Source: Achromobacter xylosoxidans
GTDB taxonomy: Bacteria; Pseudomonadota; Gammaproteobacteria; Burkholderiales; Burkholderiaceae_B
Direction of reading: 5' to 3'
Length of the DNA: 64,000 bases
NCBI RefSeq assembly: GCF_014490035.1
Contig: NZ_CP061008.1
Span: 4,030,001 to 4,094,000, forward strand
This document shows, in pieces, positions 27,482 to 40,131 of the stretch. Within the stretch, counting starts at the first letter, position 1, and each line of letters begins with the position of its first letter. The notes below the pieces were generated by a model. It did not search any database and was not told the origin of the DNA. It was given only the letters and a program-made list of their open reading frames with translations. Both the position numbers and the translations under genes were made by a program.

Positions 27482-29035
27482 ATGAGCACCTTCATCCGCC
27501 AGGACGACCTGATCGAATCCATCGCCAGCGCGCTGCAGTACATCAGCCACTACCATCCGGCCGATTACATCGCGCACCTGGCCCGCGCCTACGAATGCGA
27601 GGCCAGCGCGCCGGCGCGCGACGCCATGGCGCAGATCCTGGCCAGCTCGCGCATGGCCGCCATCGGCCGCCGGCCGATCTGCCAGGACACCGGCATCGTC
27701 AACGTCTTCCTGGAAGTCGGCATGGACGTGCGCTGGGAGGGCTTTACCGCCAGCCTGGAAGACGCCGTCAACGCCGGCGTGCGGCGCGCCTACCTGGACC
27801 CGGACAATCCGTTGCGGGCCTCGGTGGTGGCCGACCCGCTGTTCGGCCGCGGCAACACCCGCGACAACACGCCCGCCGTCATCAGCACGCGCATCGTGCC
27901 GGGCGCCAGCGTGGCCGTCACGGTCGCGGCCAAGGGCGGCGGCTCGGAAAACAAGGCGCGGCTGGCCATGCTGAACCCGGCCGACAGCATCGTCGACTGG
28001 GTGCTGGCTCAGATACCCGCCATGGGCGCCGGCTGGTGTCCGCCCGGCATGCTGGGCATAGGCGTGGGCGGCACGGCCGAAAAGGCGGTGCTGCTGGCCA
28101 AGGAAAGCCTGATGCAGCCGCTGGACATGCATGAACTGCAGGCGCGGGCTCGGCGCGGCGACGCGCTGGCGCCCGAGGACGCGCTGCGGCTGGAACTGCA
28201 CGAACGCATCAACGCGCTGGGCGTGGGCGCGCAGGGCCTGGGCGGCCTCACCACCGTGCTGGACGTGAAGATCAAGACCTACCCCACGCACGCCGCCGCC
28301 AAGCCCGTCGCGCTGATCCCCAATTGCGCGGCCACGCGCCATGCCCGCTTCGTGCTGGACGGTTCCGGCCCCGCGCACCTGGCCCCGCCGTCGCTGGACC
28401 TATGGCCCGACCTGGGAGCCGCGCGCGGATCCAGCGCCGGCCGGCGCGTGAACCTGGACACGCTTACCCGCGAGGAAGTCGCATCCTGGCGCGCGGGCGA
28501 AACCCTGTTGCTCAACGGCCGCATGCTGACCGGACGCGATGCCGCGCACCAGCGCATCCGTGAAATGCTGGCGCGCGGCGAACCATTGCCGGCCGACTTC
28601 CGCGGCCGCGCCATCTACTACGTAGGGCCGGTGGACGCCGTGCGCGACGAAGCCGTCGGACCCGCCGGCCCCACCACGTCGACGCGCATGGACGGCTACA
28701 CCGGCATGATGCTGGAGCGCACGGGACTGCTGGCGATGATAGGCAAGGCGGAGCGCGGTCCGCAGGCGGTCGAGGCGATCCGGCGCCACCGGGCGGCCTA
28801 CCTGATCGCCGTGGGCGGCGCCGCCTATCTCGTGTCCCGCGCCATCCGCAGCGCACGCGTGGTCGCCTTCGAGGACCTGGGCATGGAAGCGATCCATGAG
28901 TTCGAAGTCCAGGACATGCCCGTGACCGTGGCGGTGGACGCCGAAGGCGGCAACCTGCATGTGTCGGGGCCGGCGCAGTGGCGCCGGACGGCGGGGGCCA
29001 GGGAAATACCGGTGGCGCTGACGGAGACTGCCTGA
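27482..29035 (+). CDS. Class I (iron-sulfur) fumarate hydratase
   Basis: Fumarate to malate. The 517-residue single-chain form has the alpha domain (about 10-290) and beta domain (about 320-500). The three [4Fe-4S] ligands are Cys67 (RPICQDTGIV), Cys186 (GWCPPGMLGIG) and Cys282 (PNCAATRHARF). The beta domain has GRAIYYVGPVDAV, GPTTSTRMDGYT and GKAERGP. As the last gene of the catabolic run it would take up fumarate released by the FAH-family enzyme. Tartrate dehydratase is a related alternative, but the fused architecture favours fumarase. Confidence 0.88.
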   Translation: MSTFIRQDDLIESIASALQYISHYHPADYIAHLARAYECEASAPARDAMAQILASSRMAAIGRRPICQDTGIVNVFLEVGMDVRWEGFTASLEDAVNAGVRRAYLDPDNPLRASVVADPLFGRGNTRDNTPAVISTRIVPGASVAVTVAAKGGGSENKARLAMLNPADSIVDWVLAQIPAMGAGWCPPGMLGIGVGGTAEKAVLLAKESLMQPLDMHELQARARRGDALAPEDALRLELHERINALGVGAQGLGGLTTVLDVKIKTYPTHAAAKPVALIPNCAATRHARFVLDGSGPAHLAPPSLDLWPDLGAARGSSAGRRVNLDTLTREEVASWRAGETLLLNGRMLTGRDAAHQRIREMLARGEPLPADFRGRAIYYVGPVDAVRDEAVGPAGPTTSTRMDGYTGMMLERTGLLAMIGKAERGPQAVEAIRRHRAAYLIAVGGAAYLVSRAIRSARVVAFEDLGMEAIHEFEVQDMPVTVAVDAEGGNLHVSGPAQWRRTAGAREIPVALTETA

Positions 29036-29097
29036 CGACGAAGGTCGAAGCCGTCCTGGTAGGGGCAGCCTGGATCCCGCCGCGCCCCGGCGCGCCC

Positions 29098-29916
29098 TCA
29101 ACCCACCTTGAATTCCACCACCGCCCCGCCGCTGCCATACAGCGGCGCATATTCCAGCACCTTGGCGCCGCGGAACTGCCCGCCCAACGCGCCCAGCAGC
29201 CAGGACATGTGCTTGAAGCCCATCTCCGCCTTGGCCTGCCCGGCGTACTCGGGCATGAGTTCACGCAGTTGTCCGGCATCGCCGCCTTCCAGCAACGCCA
29301 ACATGCGGCGGTTCCACTCGTCGTCGGCCGGCGAGATCACACAATCCGAGTCCGGCGCCACCGGCTCGCGGAACATGGTGTTGGACAGTCCGCCTATGCC
29401 GATGACCGCTGCCCGCTTGTTCTGGAGCGCGGCCGCCTGCAGGGCGATGCGGCTGAGCTGCTCCGTCTGCGCATGGTCGTGGTAGAGGTTGTTGGCCGCC
29501 AGCGTCACCGGTAGCTGATCGGTGCCGAAGCCCATCAACGTGCTGACCGTGATGGTGCCCGTGTCGATGGGAAAGTGGTCGTAGTCCACGCCGCGCGCAT
29601 GGATGCCGGCATCGCGGCAGCCCTGCACACAGGCTTCGGCCAGAACCGTATCGCTGGCGATGTCGAAGGGCAGCTCGCCATACTCGTGCCAGTTCTCATC
29701 CACGTGCACGCCAGTGCTGCGCGCGCGGGTGATCCATAGCTGGTCCAGCACTGCCATCCACTGGGTCGAATACACCAGCACCACGTCGGGCCGGGAAGCC
29801 GCCAGCGACTTGCCGGCCGCGCGCAGCGCCTGGTTCAGCCGCCCCCAGGGCGCCACGTCGCTGCGCAATTGCGGCAGCGGGCTGCCGGGAACGAGAAATG
29901 CGGAAACGAGGGTCAT
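29098..29916 (-). CDS. amnA: 2-aminophenol 1,6-dioxygenase-like alpha subunit
   Basis: LigB-superfamily (class III extradiol dioxygenase) subunit of 272 residues. The N-terminal motif that carries the first iron ligand in the catalytic subunit (APHPPH) reads VPGSPLPQL here, so iron ligands are missing. This is as expected for the non-catalytic alpha chain of 2-aminophenol dioxygenase. GVDYDHFPIDTGTI and AVIGIGGLSN are typical family segments. It follows the beta-subunit gene on the same strand with about 20 bases between. ATG 29916 gives MTLVSAFLVPG; an upstream in-frame start would add 11 residues. Confidence 0.75.
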   Translation of the reverse strand: MTLVSAFLVPGSPLPQLRSDVAPWGRLNQALRAAGKSLAASRPDVVLVYSTQWMAVLDQLWITRARSTGVHVDENWHEYGELPFDIASDTVLAEACVQGCRDAGIHARGVDYDHFPIDTGTITVSTLMGFGTDQLPVTLAANNLYHDHAQTEQLSRIALQAAALQNKRAAVIGIGGLSNTMFREPVAPDSDCVISPADDEWNRRMLALLEGGDAGQLRELMPEYAGQAKAEMGFKHMSWLLGALGGQFRGAKVLEYAPLYGSGGAVVEFKVG

Positions 29917-29935
29917 GGCATGTGTCCTTCGAGGG

Positions 29936-30865
<930 letters not shown>

Positions 30866-30927
30866 TTACTCCTTTGCGAGAGCAGTGGGAACCCGATGTC
30901 GACCGATGCTGCGAGGCCCATTATTTT

Positions 30928-30941
30928 GTACGTATACGTAC
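30928..30941. promoter_or_regulatory. Operator-like palindrome upstream of amnB
   Basis: Perfect 14-base palindrome GTACGTATACGTAC, 66 bases before the amnB-like start, in an AT-richer patch. TACGTA-type palindromes are typical of GntR/TetR/MarR-family binding sites. No regulator gene is adjacent, so the factor is unknown. Confidence 0.5.
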
Positions 30942-31022
30942 TGGATTCGAGTATCGAGTCACTGCAGGCCGCTGTCAACGGGCGGCACGCCCTCAGCAGC
31001 TAGGGAATTTCCCGAGCAGGCG

Positions 31023-31048
31023 AAAAAAAAGAGCAGCGATAGCTGCTC
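31023..31048 (-). terminator. Rho-independent terminator on the minus strand, possible end of a small RNA
   Basis: Read on the minus strand: stem GAGCAGC-TATC-GCTGCTC followed by eight T. This is a textbook terminator, but no protein gene on the minus strand ends upstream of it. The nearest gene on that side (31295) points the other way. It may end an untranslated RNA encoded within about 31050-31290. Confidence 0.7.
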
Positions 31049-31110
31049 CTTAAAAAAGACCTTGCGGAAAAACCGTCTCCATCCTCTCGTACGGAGATGG
31101 CCGGTTTCTC
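31023..31110 (-). ncRNA. Candidate small RNA between amnB and the dikinase-like gene
   Basis: Upstream of the minus-strand terminator lies a second foldable segment (about 31060-31105, arms AACCG/CGGTT and TCTCC/GGAGA on the plus strand) joined by a U-rich linker. Hairpin, U-rich linker and terminator hairpin resemble Hfq-dependent small RNAs. The 432-base gap 30863-31294 has no credible coding region. No good promoter was recognised; TTGACG about 130 bases upstream is the best -35-like sequence. The 5' end given here is a guess. Confidence 0.35.
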
Positions 31111-31294
31111 GCGGCGCCGGCGGGCGCGATCAAGCCTGGGAGAAATTAGACGCCATTCCTGGCCCCAGGCACATCACTGAAATTGGGTATTTTGCGCCCC
31201 GCAGCAACGTCAACGCATAGTTGGCCACATCCAGAAACAAACGCCGGCGGCACTCCGATATCATCGCGGCTCCCTGCGCCCCGCCCGCCCGTTC

Positions 31295-33298
31295 ATGAGT
31301 CCATCTTCCGCCCGCCGCCTTTCGTCCCGCCACCTGACCCGCCTGATCGTCCTGGCCGCGCTGGGCGCGGCGGCGGCCAGCTTTGGCCCGCCCGTCCAGT
31401 CGCAAACCGCCCGCAAGCCTTCGCCCTATGAAAACTCGCGGCCGTTGACCGCCGACGAGCGCGCGGCGCAGCAGGCGGAAGACGCCAGGAAAACCGGCCC
31501 CGCCTTCCTGGGGAAAATCCAGACCCAGGCCGAATTCCAGCAGCTTGCCCGGGTCTACAACCCTGGCACGCCGTTGGAGATCCCCCACGTGCTGTTCGTG
31601 ATCGACCGGAAACAGGGCGGCAAGATCTACTACGTCAATACACCGCGCTACTCGCTGCACGAGAACTTCGCGCGTGAACGTCGCCTCTTGCCCGCCAACG
31701 ACAAGGCCACGCTGATCGCGCAGTACAAGGAGCCGCAGCGGCGCCTGCTGTTCGGCACGCTCAGTTGGCAGCGCGACCTGCCCGGCTACACCTATGAATT
31801 CTGGGAAGGCGACCGGCTCACCCCGGAGCTGTTGAAGCTGACCGAGGAAAAACTGCAGGCCAGCTTCTACGAGCCCGTGCGCTTCAAGGCCAATTCCACG
31901 CTGCACGAACAGGTCGCGCAGAATTCTGGCCTGAAGCCCGTGACGCAGGAATCGCTGCTGCGCGAACAGACCTTCCTGCCGCTGAACACCGGCCAGGCGC
32001 AAGGCCGGCTGCGCATCGTGGCTTCGGTGGACGACACGCCGGACCTGGCGCCGACCGACATCCTGGTGCTGGACGAGGTTCCGGTGGCGCTGCCGCCCGT
32101 GGCCGGCCTGGTCACGCAGCGCCCCTCCACCCTGCTGTCCCACGTCAATCTGCTGGCAAAGGGCTGGCGCATTCCCAACGCCTATGTGCGCGATGCCGTC
32201 GCCGCACTGCGCGAGCACGACGGCCAATGGGTCGAGCTGACCGTCACCAGCAGCGGCTATCAGGTGCAACGCATCGCCAAGCCTGAAGCACCGCCGCCCA
32301 GGGCTGCCCTGCCGCTGCCCAAGCCCGACCTGACGGTCAAGGCGATCAAGCCGCTCTCCGGCATGGTCACGCGCGACAGCCGCCATTGCGGCGTGAAGGC
32401 GGCCAACCTGGGCGCGCTGAAGTCCACGCTGCCGCCTGCGGCCACCGTGCCGGACGGCTTCTGCATCCCCTTCGCGCAGTACGCGGCCTTCATGGCGCAG
32501 CTGGGCGTGCCGCAGCGCATGGCCGCGCTGGAGCAGCGGGCGGACTTCACCGGCGACGCCAACGTGCGCCGCGCCGAACTGGCTGCGCTGCGCCAGGACA
32601 TCATCCAGGCCCAACCGGATCCGGCCTTGGCCGCCGCCTGGCGCGAACGCTGGCAAAAGCAGTTGCAGGGCCGCGGCGTATTCGTGCGCAGCTCGTCCAA
32701 TTCCGAGGACCTGCCGGGATTCAGCGGCGCGGGGCTCTACACCACCGTGCCCAACGTGACACAGGCCGACGCGCTGGCGCAAGCCGTGCAGACCGTGTGG
32801 GCCTCGGTCTACAACTACGAAGCGTACGAAGCCCGGCGCGCGGCCGGCATCGGCCAGGACGGCGTGGTGATGGCGGTGCTGGTGCAACAGGCGGCGGCAT
32901 CGGACAGCTCGGGCGTCATGATCACCCGCGATCCCTTCGACGCCTCGCGCCGCTACGTCACCTACATCTCGGCCAAGCGCGGCCTGGGCATCAAGGTGGT
33001 GGAAGGCAAGCGGCAGGCCGAACAGCTGATGTACTCCAGCTGGTCCAAGGCGGTGCAGGTGCTGACCCGCTCCGCCGAAGACACCCAACTGGTGCCGGAC
33101 GCCGCGGGCGGCGTGCGCGAAGTGCCGATCGAGGGCGCGCGCCAGGTGTTGAACGATGCCCTGGTGGCGCGCCTGGCTGCCGTGGGCAGCCAGGTCAAGC
33201 AGCGCCTGGGCGGCGCGGACCAGGATATCGAATGGGCCGTGCAGGGTGACGACATCCTGATCCTGCAGGCCCGGCCGTACATCGACGGCAGCCGGTAA
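31295..33298 (+). CDS. Exported phosphohistidine/ATP-grasp protein (water-dikinase-like order)
   Basis: A 667-residue protein of the PEP-synthase/pyruvate-phosphate-dikinase superfamily with unusual order and location. Residues 1-38 look like a signal peptide (RRLSSRHLTRLIVLAALGAAAASF). Residues about 240-305 form a swivelling phosphohistidine domain with TLLSHVNLLAKG, His283 being the phospho-acceptor. Residues about 370-665 form the ATP-grasp domain (KAANLGAL, GVFVRSSSNSEDLPGFSGAG, ILQARPY). There is no PEP-binding barrel. In PpsA and PPDK the ATP-grasp domain comes first; the order His-domain then C-terminal ATP-grasp, and the LSHV motif, match plant glucan water dikinases. Substrate, and the source of ATP if truly periplasmic, are unknown. 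Confidence 0.8.
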   Translation: MSPSSARRLSSRHLTRLIVLAALGAAAASFGPPVQSQTARKPSPYENSRPLTADERAAQQAEDARKTGPAFLGKIQTQAEFQQLARVYNPGTPLEIPHVLFVIDRKQGGKIYYVNTPRYSLHENFARERRLLPANDKATLIAQYKEPQRRLLFGTLSWQRDLPGYTYEFWEGDRLTPELLKLTEEKLQASFYEPVRFKANSTLHEQVAQNSGLKPVTQESLLREQTFLPLNTGQAQGRLRIVASVDDTPDLAPTDILVLDEVPVALPPVAGLVTQRPSTLLSHVNLLAKGWRIPNAYVRDAVAALREHDGQWVELTVTSSGYQVQRIAKPEAPPPRAALPLPKPDLTVKAIKPLSGMVTRDSRHCGVKAANLGALKSTLPPAATVPDGFCIPFAQYAAFMAQLGVPQRMAALEQRADFTGDANVRRAELAALRQDIIQAQPDPALAAAWRERWQKQLQGRGVFVRSSSNSEDLPGFSGAGLYTTVPNVTQADALAQAVQTVWASVYNYEAYEARRAAGIGQDGVVMAVLVQQAAASDSSGVMITRDPFDASRRYVTYISAKRGLGIKVVEGKRQAEQLMYSSWSKAVQVLTRSAEDTQLVPDAAGGVREVPIEGARQVLNDALVARLAAVGSQVKQRLGGADQDIEWAVQGDDILILQARPYIDGSR

Positions 33299-33320
33299 CG
33301 ACCCGGCCGAAAGGCAAACC

Positions 33321-33351
33321 GGGCAAGGTCGCCGCGAACGGCGCCTTGCCC
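33321..33351. terminator. Bidirectional hairpin between dikinase-like gene and lpd
   Basis: Stem GGGCAAGG/CCTTGCCC plus CGCCG/CGGCG with loop CGAA and one bulged T, between the convergent ends at 33298 and 33359. Only short T-runs flank it, so termination is likely but not certain. Confidence 0.55.
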
Positions 33352-33358
33352 GCACTTC

Positions 33359-34762
<1,404 letters not shown>

Positions 34763-34764
34763 GC

Positions 34765-36093
34765 TTACTCCACGAAAAGCAGCGCGGGTTGTTCCAGCAG
34801 CGCGCGCACCGCCTGGATGAAGCGCGCCGCGTCCATGCCGTCCACCACGCGGTGGTCGAAGGACGACGACAGGTTCATCAGCTTGCGCGCCACCACGGCG
34901 CCATTGCGGATAGCGGGCCGCTCGACGATGCGGTTCACGCCCACGATGCCGACCTCGGGATGGTTGATCACCGGCGTGGTGACGATGCCGCCCAAAGGCC
35001 CCAGGCTGGTAATGGTGATGGTCGACCCCGACAGCTCGTCGCGGCTGGCGCTACCCGTGCGCACCGCCTCGGCCAGGCGGACGATCTCGGCCGCCATGGA
35101 CCAGAGGTCGCGCGCCTCGGCGTGGCGCATGACCGGCACCATCAGGCCGCCGTCGCTCTGCGTGGCGATGCCGATGTGGACCCCGCCGTAGCGCGTGACC
35201 ACGCCGCCCTCGTCGTCGTAGCGCGCGTTGATCTGCGGAAAATCGCGCAGCGCCACCACCATGGCGCGCGCCAGCAGCGGCAATAGCGTGAGCTTGCCGC
35301 GCGTCGCGCCCCACTTCTGGTTGAGGCTGGCGCGCAACTCTTCCAGTTCGGTCACGTCGATTTCCTCGACGTAGCTGAAGTGCGGAATGCGGCGTTTGGA
35401 CTCCGCCATCTTCTGCGCGATCTTGCGGCGCAGGCCGATGACCGGCACGTTTTCCTCGTCGTTGCGCTCGGCGTAGGCCACGCCGCCGCGGGCTTGGGCG
35501 CCCCCGCCCTGCCCTTGCAGGTAGGCGTCCAGGTCTTCGTGCAGGATGCGGCCGGCCGGGCCGCTGCCGTGCACGTAGCGCAGTTCGACGCCCAGGTCCC
35601 AGGCGCGCTTGCGCACCGCGGGCGACGCCAGCGGCTTGTCGCCGGGCTGGCGCGCGACGGCGGCGGTCGCCTGGCGCGCGGGCTTGGCCGGCGCGGCTGG
35701 CGGCGCGGCCGGCTTCGCGAGCGCGGCGGCCTCTGCCTTCGGCGCAGGCGCGGACTGCGGCGCAGGCGCTGCGGCGGCAGGTTGTGCCGCCGCGGGAGCC
35801 GCAGCCGCCTTGGCCGGCGGCGCATCGGCGCCGGGCTTCAGGTTGCCCTCGCCTTCGACTTCCAGGCGGATCAGCTCGCCGCCCACCGCCATGACCTGGC
35901 CCACGTCCCCGCCCAGCGCGACCACGCGGCCGACCACCGGCGCGGGAATCTCGACCGTGGCCTTGTCCGTCATGACGTCGGCCAGGGGCTGGTCCTCGGC
36001 CACCATGTCGCCGATCTTCACGTGCCAGGCGACCAGTTCCACTTCCGCGATGCCTTCGCCGATGTCGGGCATCTTGATGACATGAATACCCAT
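34765..36093 (-). CDS. bkdB: Branched-chain 2-oxoacid dehydrogenase E2 (dihydrolipoyl acyltransferase)
   Basis: Transfers the branched-chain acyl group from E1 to CoA. The 442 residues comprise one N-terminal lipoyl domain with Lys44 ([12 protein letters not shown]), a long Ala/Pro/Lys linker (about 90-150), an E1/E3-binding domain ([27 protein letters not shown]) and the catalytic domain with [13 protein letters not shown] (active-site His). A single lipoyl domain is usual for BCKDH E2. Three bases from E1-beta and two from E3. Confidence 0.93.
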   Translation of the reverse strand: MGIHVIKMPDIGEGIAEVELVAWHVKIGDMVAEDQPLADVMTDKATVEIPAPVVGRVVALGGDVGQVMAVGGELIRLEVEGEGNLKPGADAPPAKAAAAPAAAQPAAAAPAPQSAPAPKAEAAALAKPAAPPAAPAKPARQATAAVARQPGDKPLASPAVRKRAWDLGVELRYVHGSGPAGRILHEDLDAYLQGQGGGAQARGGVAYAERNDEENVPVIGLRRKIAQKMAESKRRIPHFSYVEEIDVTELEELRASLNQKWGATRGKLTLLPLLARAMVVALRDFPQINARYDDEGGVVTRYGGVHIGIATQSDGGLMVPVMRHAEARDLWSMAAEIVRLAEAVRTGSASRDELSGSTITITSLGPLGGIVTTPVINHPEVGIVGVNRIVERPAIRNGAVVARKLMNLSSSFDHRVVDGMDAARFIQAVRALLEQPALLFVE

Positions 36094-36096
36094 CTC

Positions 36097-37140
36097 TCAA
36101 CCCTCCATCGCGCGCTTGAACGCTTCGCCGACCCGGCGCGGGCCGGGGAAGTACGCCCATTCCTGCGCGTGGGGATACGGCGTATCCCAGCCGGTCACGC
36201 GTTCCACGGGCGCCTCCAGATGATGGAAGCAGTGTTCCTGCACCAGCGCGATCAGCTCGGCGCCGAAGCCGCAGGTGCGCGTGGCTTCGTGCACCACCAC
36301 GCAACGGCCGGTCTTCTTGACCGAGTTGACGATGGCGTCCAGGTCCAGCGGCCACAGGCTGCGCAGGTCGATGATCTCGGCGTCGATGCCGGTTTCCTCG
36401 GCGGCCGTCAGCGACACGTGCACGGTGGTGCCGTAGGTCAGCACGGTCAGCGCGTTGCCGGGCCGCACGATGGCGGCCGAGTCCAGCGGCACGGTGTAGT
36501 AGCCGGTGGGCACCACGCTGCCCGGCCGCCCGGTCCAGGGCGTGACGGGCCGGTCATGGTGGCCATCGAACGGGCCGTTGTAGAGCCGCTTGGGCTCCAG
36601 GAAGATGACCGGGTCGTCGTTCTCGATGGACGCGATCAGCAGGCCCTTGGCATCGTACGGATTGGACGGCATCACCGTGCGCAGCCCGCAGACCTGCGTG
36701 AACATGGCCTCGGGGCTCTGGCTGTGCGTCTGGCCGCCGTAGATGCCGCCGCCGCAAGGCATGCGGATGGTCATGGGCGCGACGAATTCGTTGACCGAGC
36801 GGTAGCGCAGGCGCGCGGCCTCGGACACGATCTGGTCCGAAGCGGGATAGAAATAATCGGCGAACTGGATCTCGCAGACGGGGCGCAAGCCGTAGGCGCC
36901 CATGCCCACCGCCACGCCGACGATGCCGCCTTCGGAGATGGGCGTGTCGAACACGCGCGAGCTGCCGTACTTGGCCTGCAGGCCTTCGGTGCAGCGGAAC
37001 ACGCCGCCGAAATAGCCGACGTCCTGCCCGAACACCACCACGTTGTTGTCGCGCTCCAGCATCACATCCATGGCCGAGCGCAAAGCCTGGATCATGGTCA
37101 TCGGCGCGGAGGCCGGACCAGCGTTGTTATCGATAGCCAT
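36097..37140 (-). CDS. bkdA2: Branched-chain 2-oxoacid dehydrogenase E1 beta subunit
   Basis: With E1-alpha forms the thiamine-diphosphate-dependent decarboxylase of the complex. The 347-residue protein matches the transketolase central and C-terminal domains: VVVFGQDVGYFGGVFRCTEGL, PISEGGIVGVAVGMGAYGLRPVCEIQFADYFYPA and, near the end, VTGWDTPYPHAQEWAYFPGP, typical of the branched-chain rather than pyruvate enzyme. Adjacent to E1-alpha with two bases between. Confidence 0.93.
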   Translation of the reverse strand: MAIDNNAGPASAPMTMIQALRSAMDVMLERDNNVVVFGQDVGYFGGVFRCTEGLQAKYGSSRVFDTPISEGGIVGVAVGMGAYGLRPVCEIQFADYFYPASDQIVSEAARLRYRSVNEFVAPMTIRMPCGGGIYGGQTHSQSPEAMFTQVCGLRTVMPSNPYDAKGLLIASIENDDPVIFLEPKRLYNGPFDGHHDRPVTPWTGRPGSVVPTGYYTVPLDSAAIVRPGNALTVLTYGTTVHVSLTAAEETGIDAEIIDLRSLWPLDLDAIVNSVKKTGRCVVVHEATRTCGFGAELIALVQEHCFHHLEAPVERVTGWDTPYPHAQEWAYFPGPRRVGEAFKRAMEG

Positions 37141-37142
37141 GA

Positions 37143-38399
<1,257 letters not shown>

Positions 38400-38647
38400 T
38401 CATGCGCATTCTTCTTACCAAGACACTGCCCAAGGGGGTGACCTCGGACATTGCCATCGTCGGCCGGTGCAAAGGGATGAACATGCACGACCGGCAGCCA
38501 GAGTAGCACAGGGCGCAGCCCCGAAACAGGGGCCGCGCCGGGCCTCGTTGCCCGCGCCGGTCGCGGGCCATGCGGCGCTGGCGGGGTCGCGGTGGCGGCG
38601 GCCGGCGACGTCATATACTGCCTGTCCCTGATCCGCTGGAAACCGAC

Positions 38648-38989
38648 GTGCCCCGATTGACCGCCTCGAAATGGTTCAGCTGGACCGGCATCGTGTTCGC
38701 CGCGCTGTACCTCGCCATCGTCATCCTCTGCGTTGCCGCCGCGCTGTCGGCCGGCGGCGACGACAAGGGGCGTTTCGTGCTGCTGCAATTGCCGCTGGCG
38801 CTGCAACTGGCGCTACTGCATGAACTGAACTTGGACCGTTTGCTGGAAGGCCTGTCCTGGGTCGGCGGCTACCTGCTGATCGGACTGCCCACGCTGGCCC
38901 TCTTCTACTTCGCGGGCTGGAGCCTGGAGCGGCTCGTGCGCCTGGCCTTCCGGCCGTTCGGGGACCGGCGCCAGGCACGCCGCCCATGA
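38648..38989 (+). CDS. Small membrane protein of unknown function
   Basis: A 113-residue protein with a hydrophobic helix at about 13-36 (WTGIVFAALYLAIVILCVAAAL) and a second at about 73-95 (GGYLLIGLPTLALFYFAGWSL), and a basic C-terminus (LAFRPFGDRRQARRP). GTG 38648 is chosen because it starts the protein just before the first helix; GGAAA lies upstream. I do not recognise a family. It stands alone between the divergent bkd operon and the AraC gene. Confidence 0.6.
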   Translation: MPRLTASKWFSWTGIVFAALYLAIVILCVAAALSAGGDDKGRFVLLQLPLALQLALLHELNLDRLLEGLSWVGGYLLIGLPTLALFYFAGWSLERLVRLAFRPFGDRRQARRP

Positions 38990-39185
38990 AGAATTGCCGC
39001 CGCCCGGTTTTTCCTTGCGCGCGCAACAGCAAAACAGGCCATGCGGGGCCATGGGTCAGGCTTGGTTCTTGCGATTGCCGGTCTTCCTCGCATTGCCGAC
39101 CATGGGCAGTATGAATGCACCGCGATGACTAGCCCTGAAGCCGCGCGGCGGTCAGTGGCCTAGTCCGCGAAGGACATTGCCATCT

Positions 39186-40013
39186 CTAGCTTCCTTTTTT
39201 GGTCAAGAAGTAGTGCGCGGGCGAATCTCCGAAGGCGCGGCGGAACATGGCAATGAAGTTGCTTGGCGAGGCGTAACCCAATTGATCGGAAACATCCGTT
39301 ACTGACGCACCGCGCGCCAGCATTTCCAGCGCGTGTCCCAATTGCGCCTGCTGGCGCCATTGGGCGAAGCTCAAGCCTGTTTCCGACAGGATCAGCCGCC
39401 TCAAGGTTCGGGCCGACATGGCTCCCCACTGCGCCCAGTCCTCCAATGTGCGCGGATTGCCAGGGTTTTCCAGAATCGCCTGCGCCACACGGGCCAGCCG
39501 CGGGTCGGAAGGCATGGGGATGTGAAGCGACTCATGCGGCGCTCGGCGGATTTCGTCGAGGATGACCGCGGCGATGCGAACCTGCTCCGGCGCCAGCAGC
39601 GCATGCTTATCCCAATTCTCGGCACGCCGCACCAGAGCATGCAAGACCTCCGAAATGCCGATGACGCACGGCTGTTTCGGTAGCCGTCTTCCTCCATGAG
39701 GAGTGATCAGCAGGCTCCAGCCCGTCAGCGCGCCACTTACCCGCACCTGATGGGGAATGTTCGGCGGTATCCAGCCTGCACGGTGCGGGGGCAGCAGCCA
39801 CGAGCCATGCTGTGTCCTGACCTGAATCATCCCCGCTTCGACACAGAAGACCTGGCCTCTCGCATGCTGATGCCAGTCGTACTCCCGCGTCCCGAGCTGG
39901 AATTCATTGTCGGGATTGTCATTGCCTCTCAGCGCGATAAGGAAAGGTCCTTCGAGCCACTCGCTGAGATCAACGGTTGGAGAGACTCGGGCCGGTTCGG
40001 GCGTATTGGCCAT
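39186..40013 (-). CDS. AraC-family regulator with N-terminal cupin domain
   Basis: A 275-residue regulator: cupin-like sensor (about 20-130, with YDWHQHARGQVFCVEAG, the His-rich cupin motif) and two C-terminal helix-turn-helix motifs (TLEDWAQWGAMSARTLRRLILSETG and VTDVSDQLGYASPSNFIAMFRRAFGDSP). This build resembles NimR-type regulators that control a neighbouring exporter. It is divergent from the 14-helix MFS gene. The pair is clearly less GC-rich than the surrounding DNA, suggesting joint transfer. Confidence 0.87.
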   Translation of the reverse strand: MANTPEPARVSPTVDLSEWLEGPFLIALRGNDNPDNEFQLGTREYDWHQHARGQVFCVEAGMIQVRTQHGSWLLPPHRAGWIPPNIPHQVRVSGALTGWSLLITPHGGRRLPKQPCVIGISEVLHALVRRAENWDKHALLAPEQVRIAAVILDEIRRAPHESLHIPMPSDPRLARVAQAILENPGNPRTLEDWAQWGAMSARTLRRLILSETGLSFAQWRQQAQLGHALEMLARGASVTDVSDQLGYASPSNFIAMFRRAFGDSPAHYFLTKKGS

Positions 40014-40131
40014 TTTTCACTATTTTTAGTCCATTTGCCGTTATATCAGTTTACCTCCCGCCAACCACAATGGCCTATCTGCAGGTTTCACAACGATAGA
40101 TTGACCATTGTTCATTCGGGATCAGGTACAC

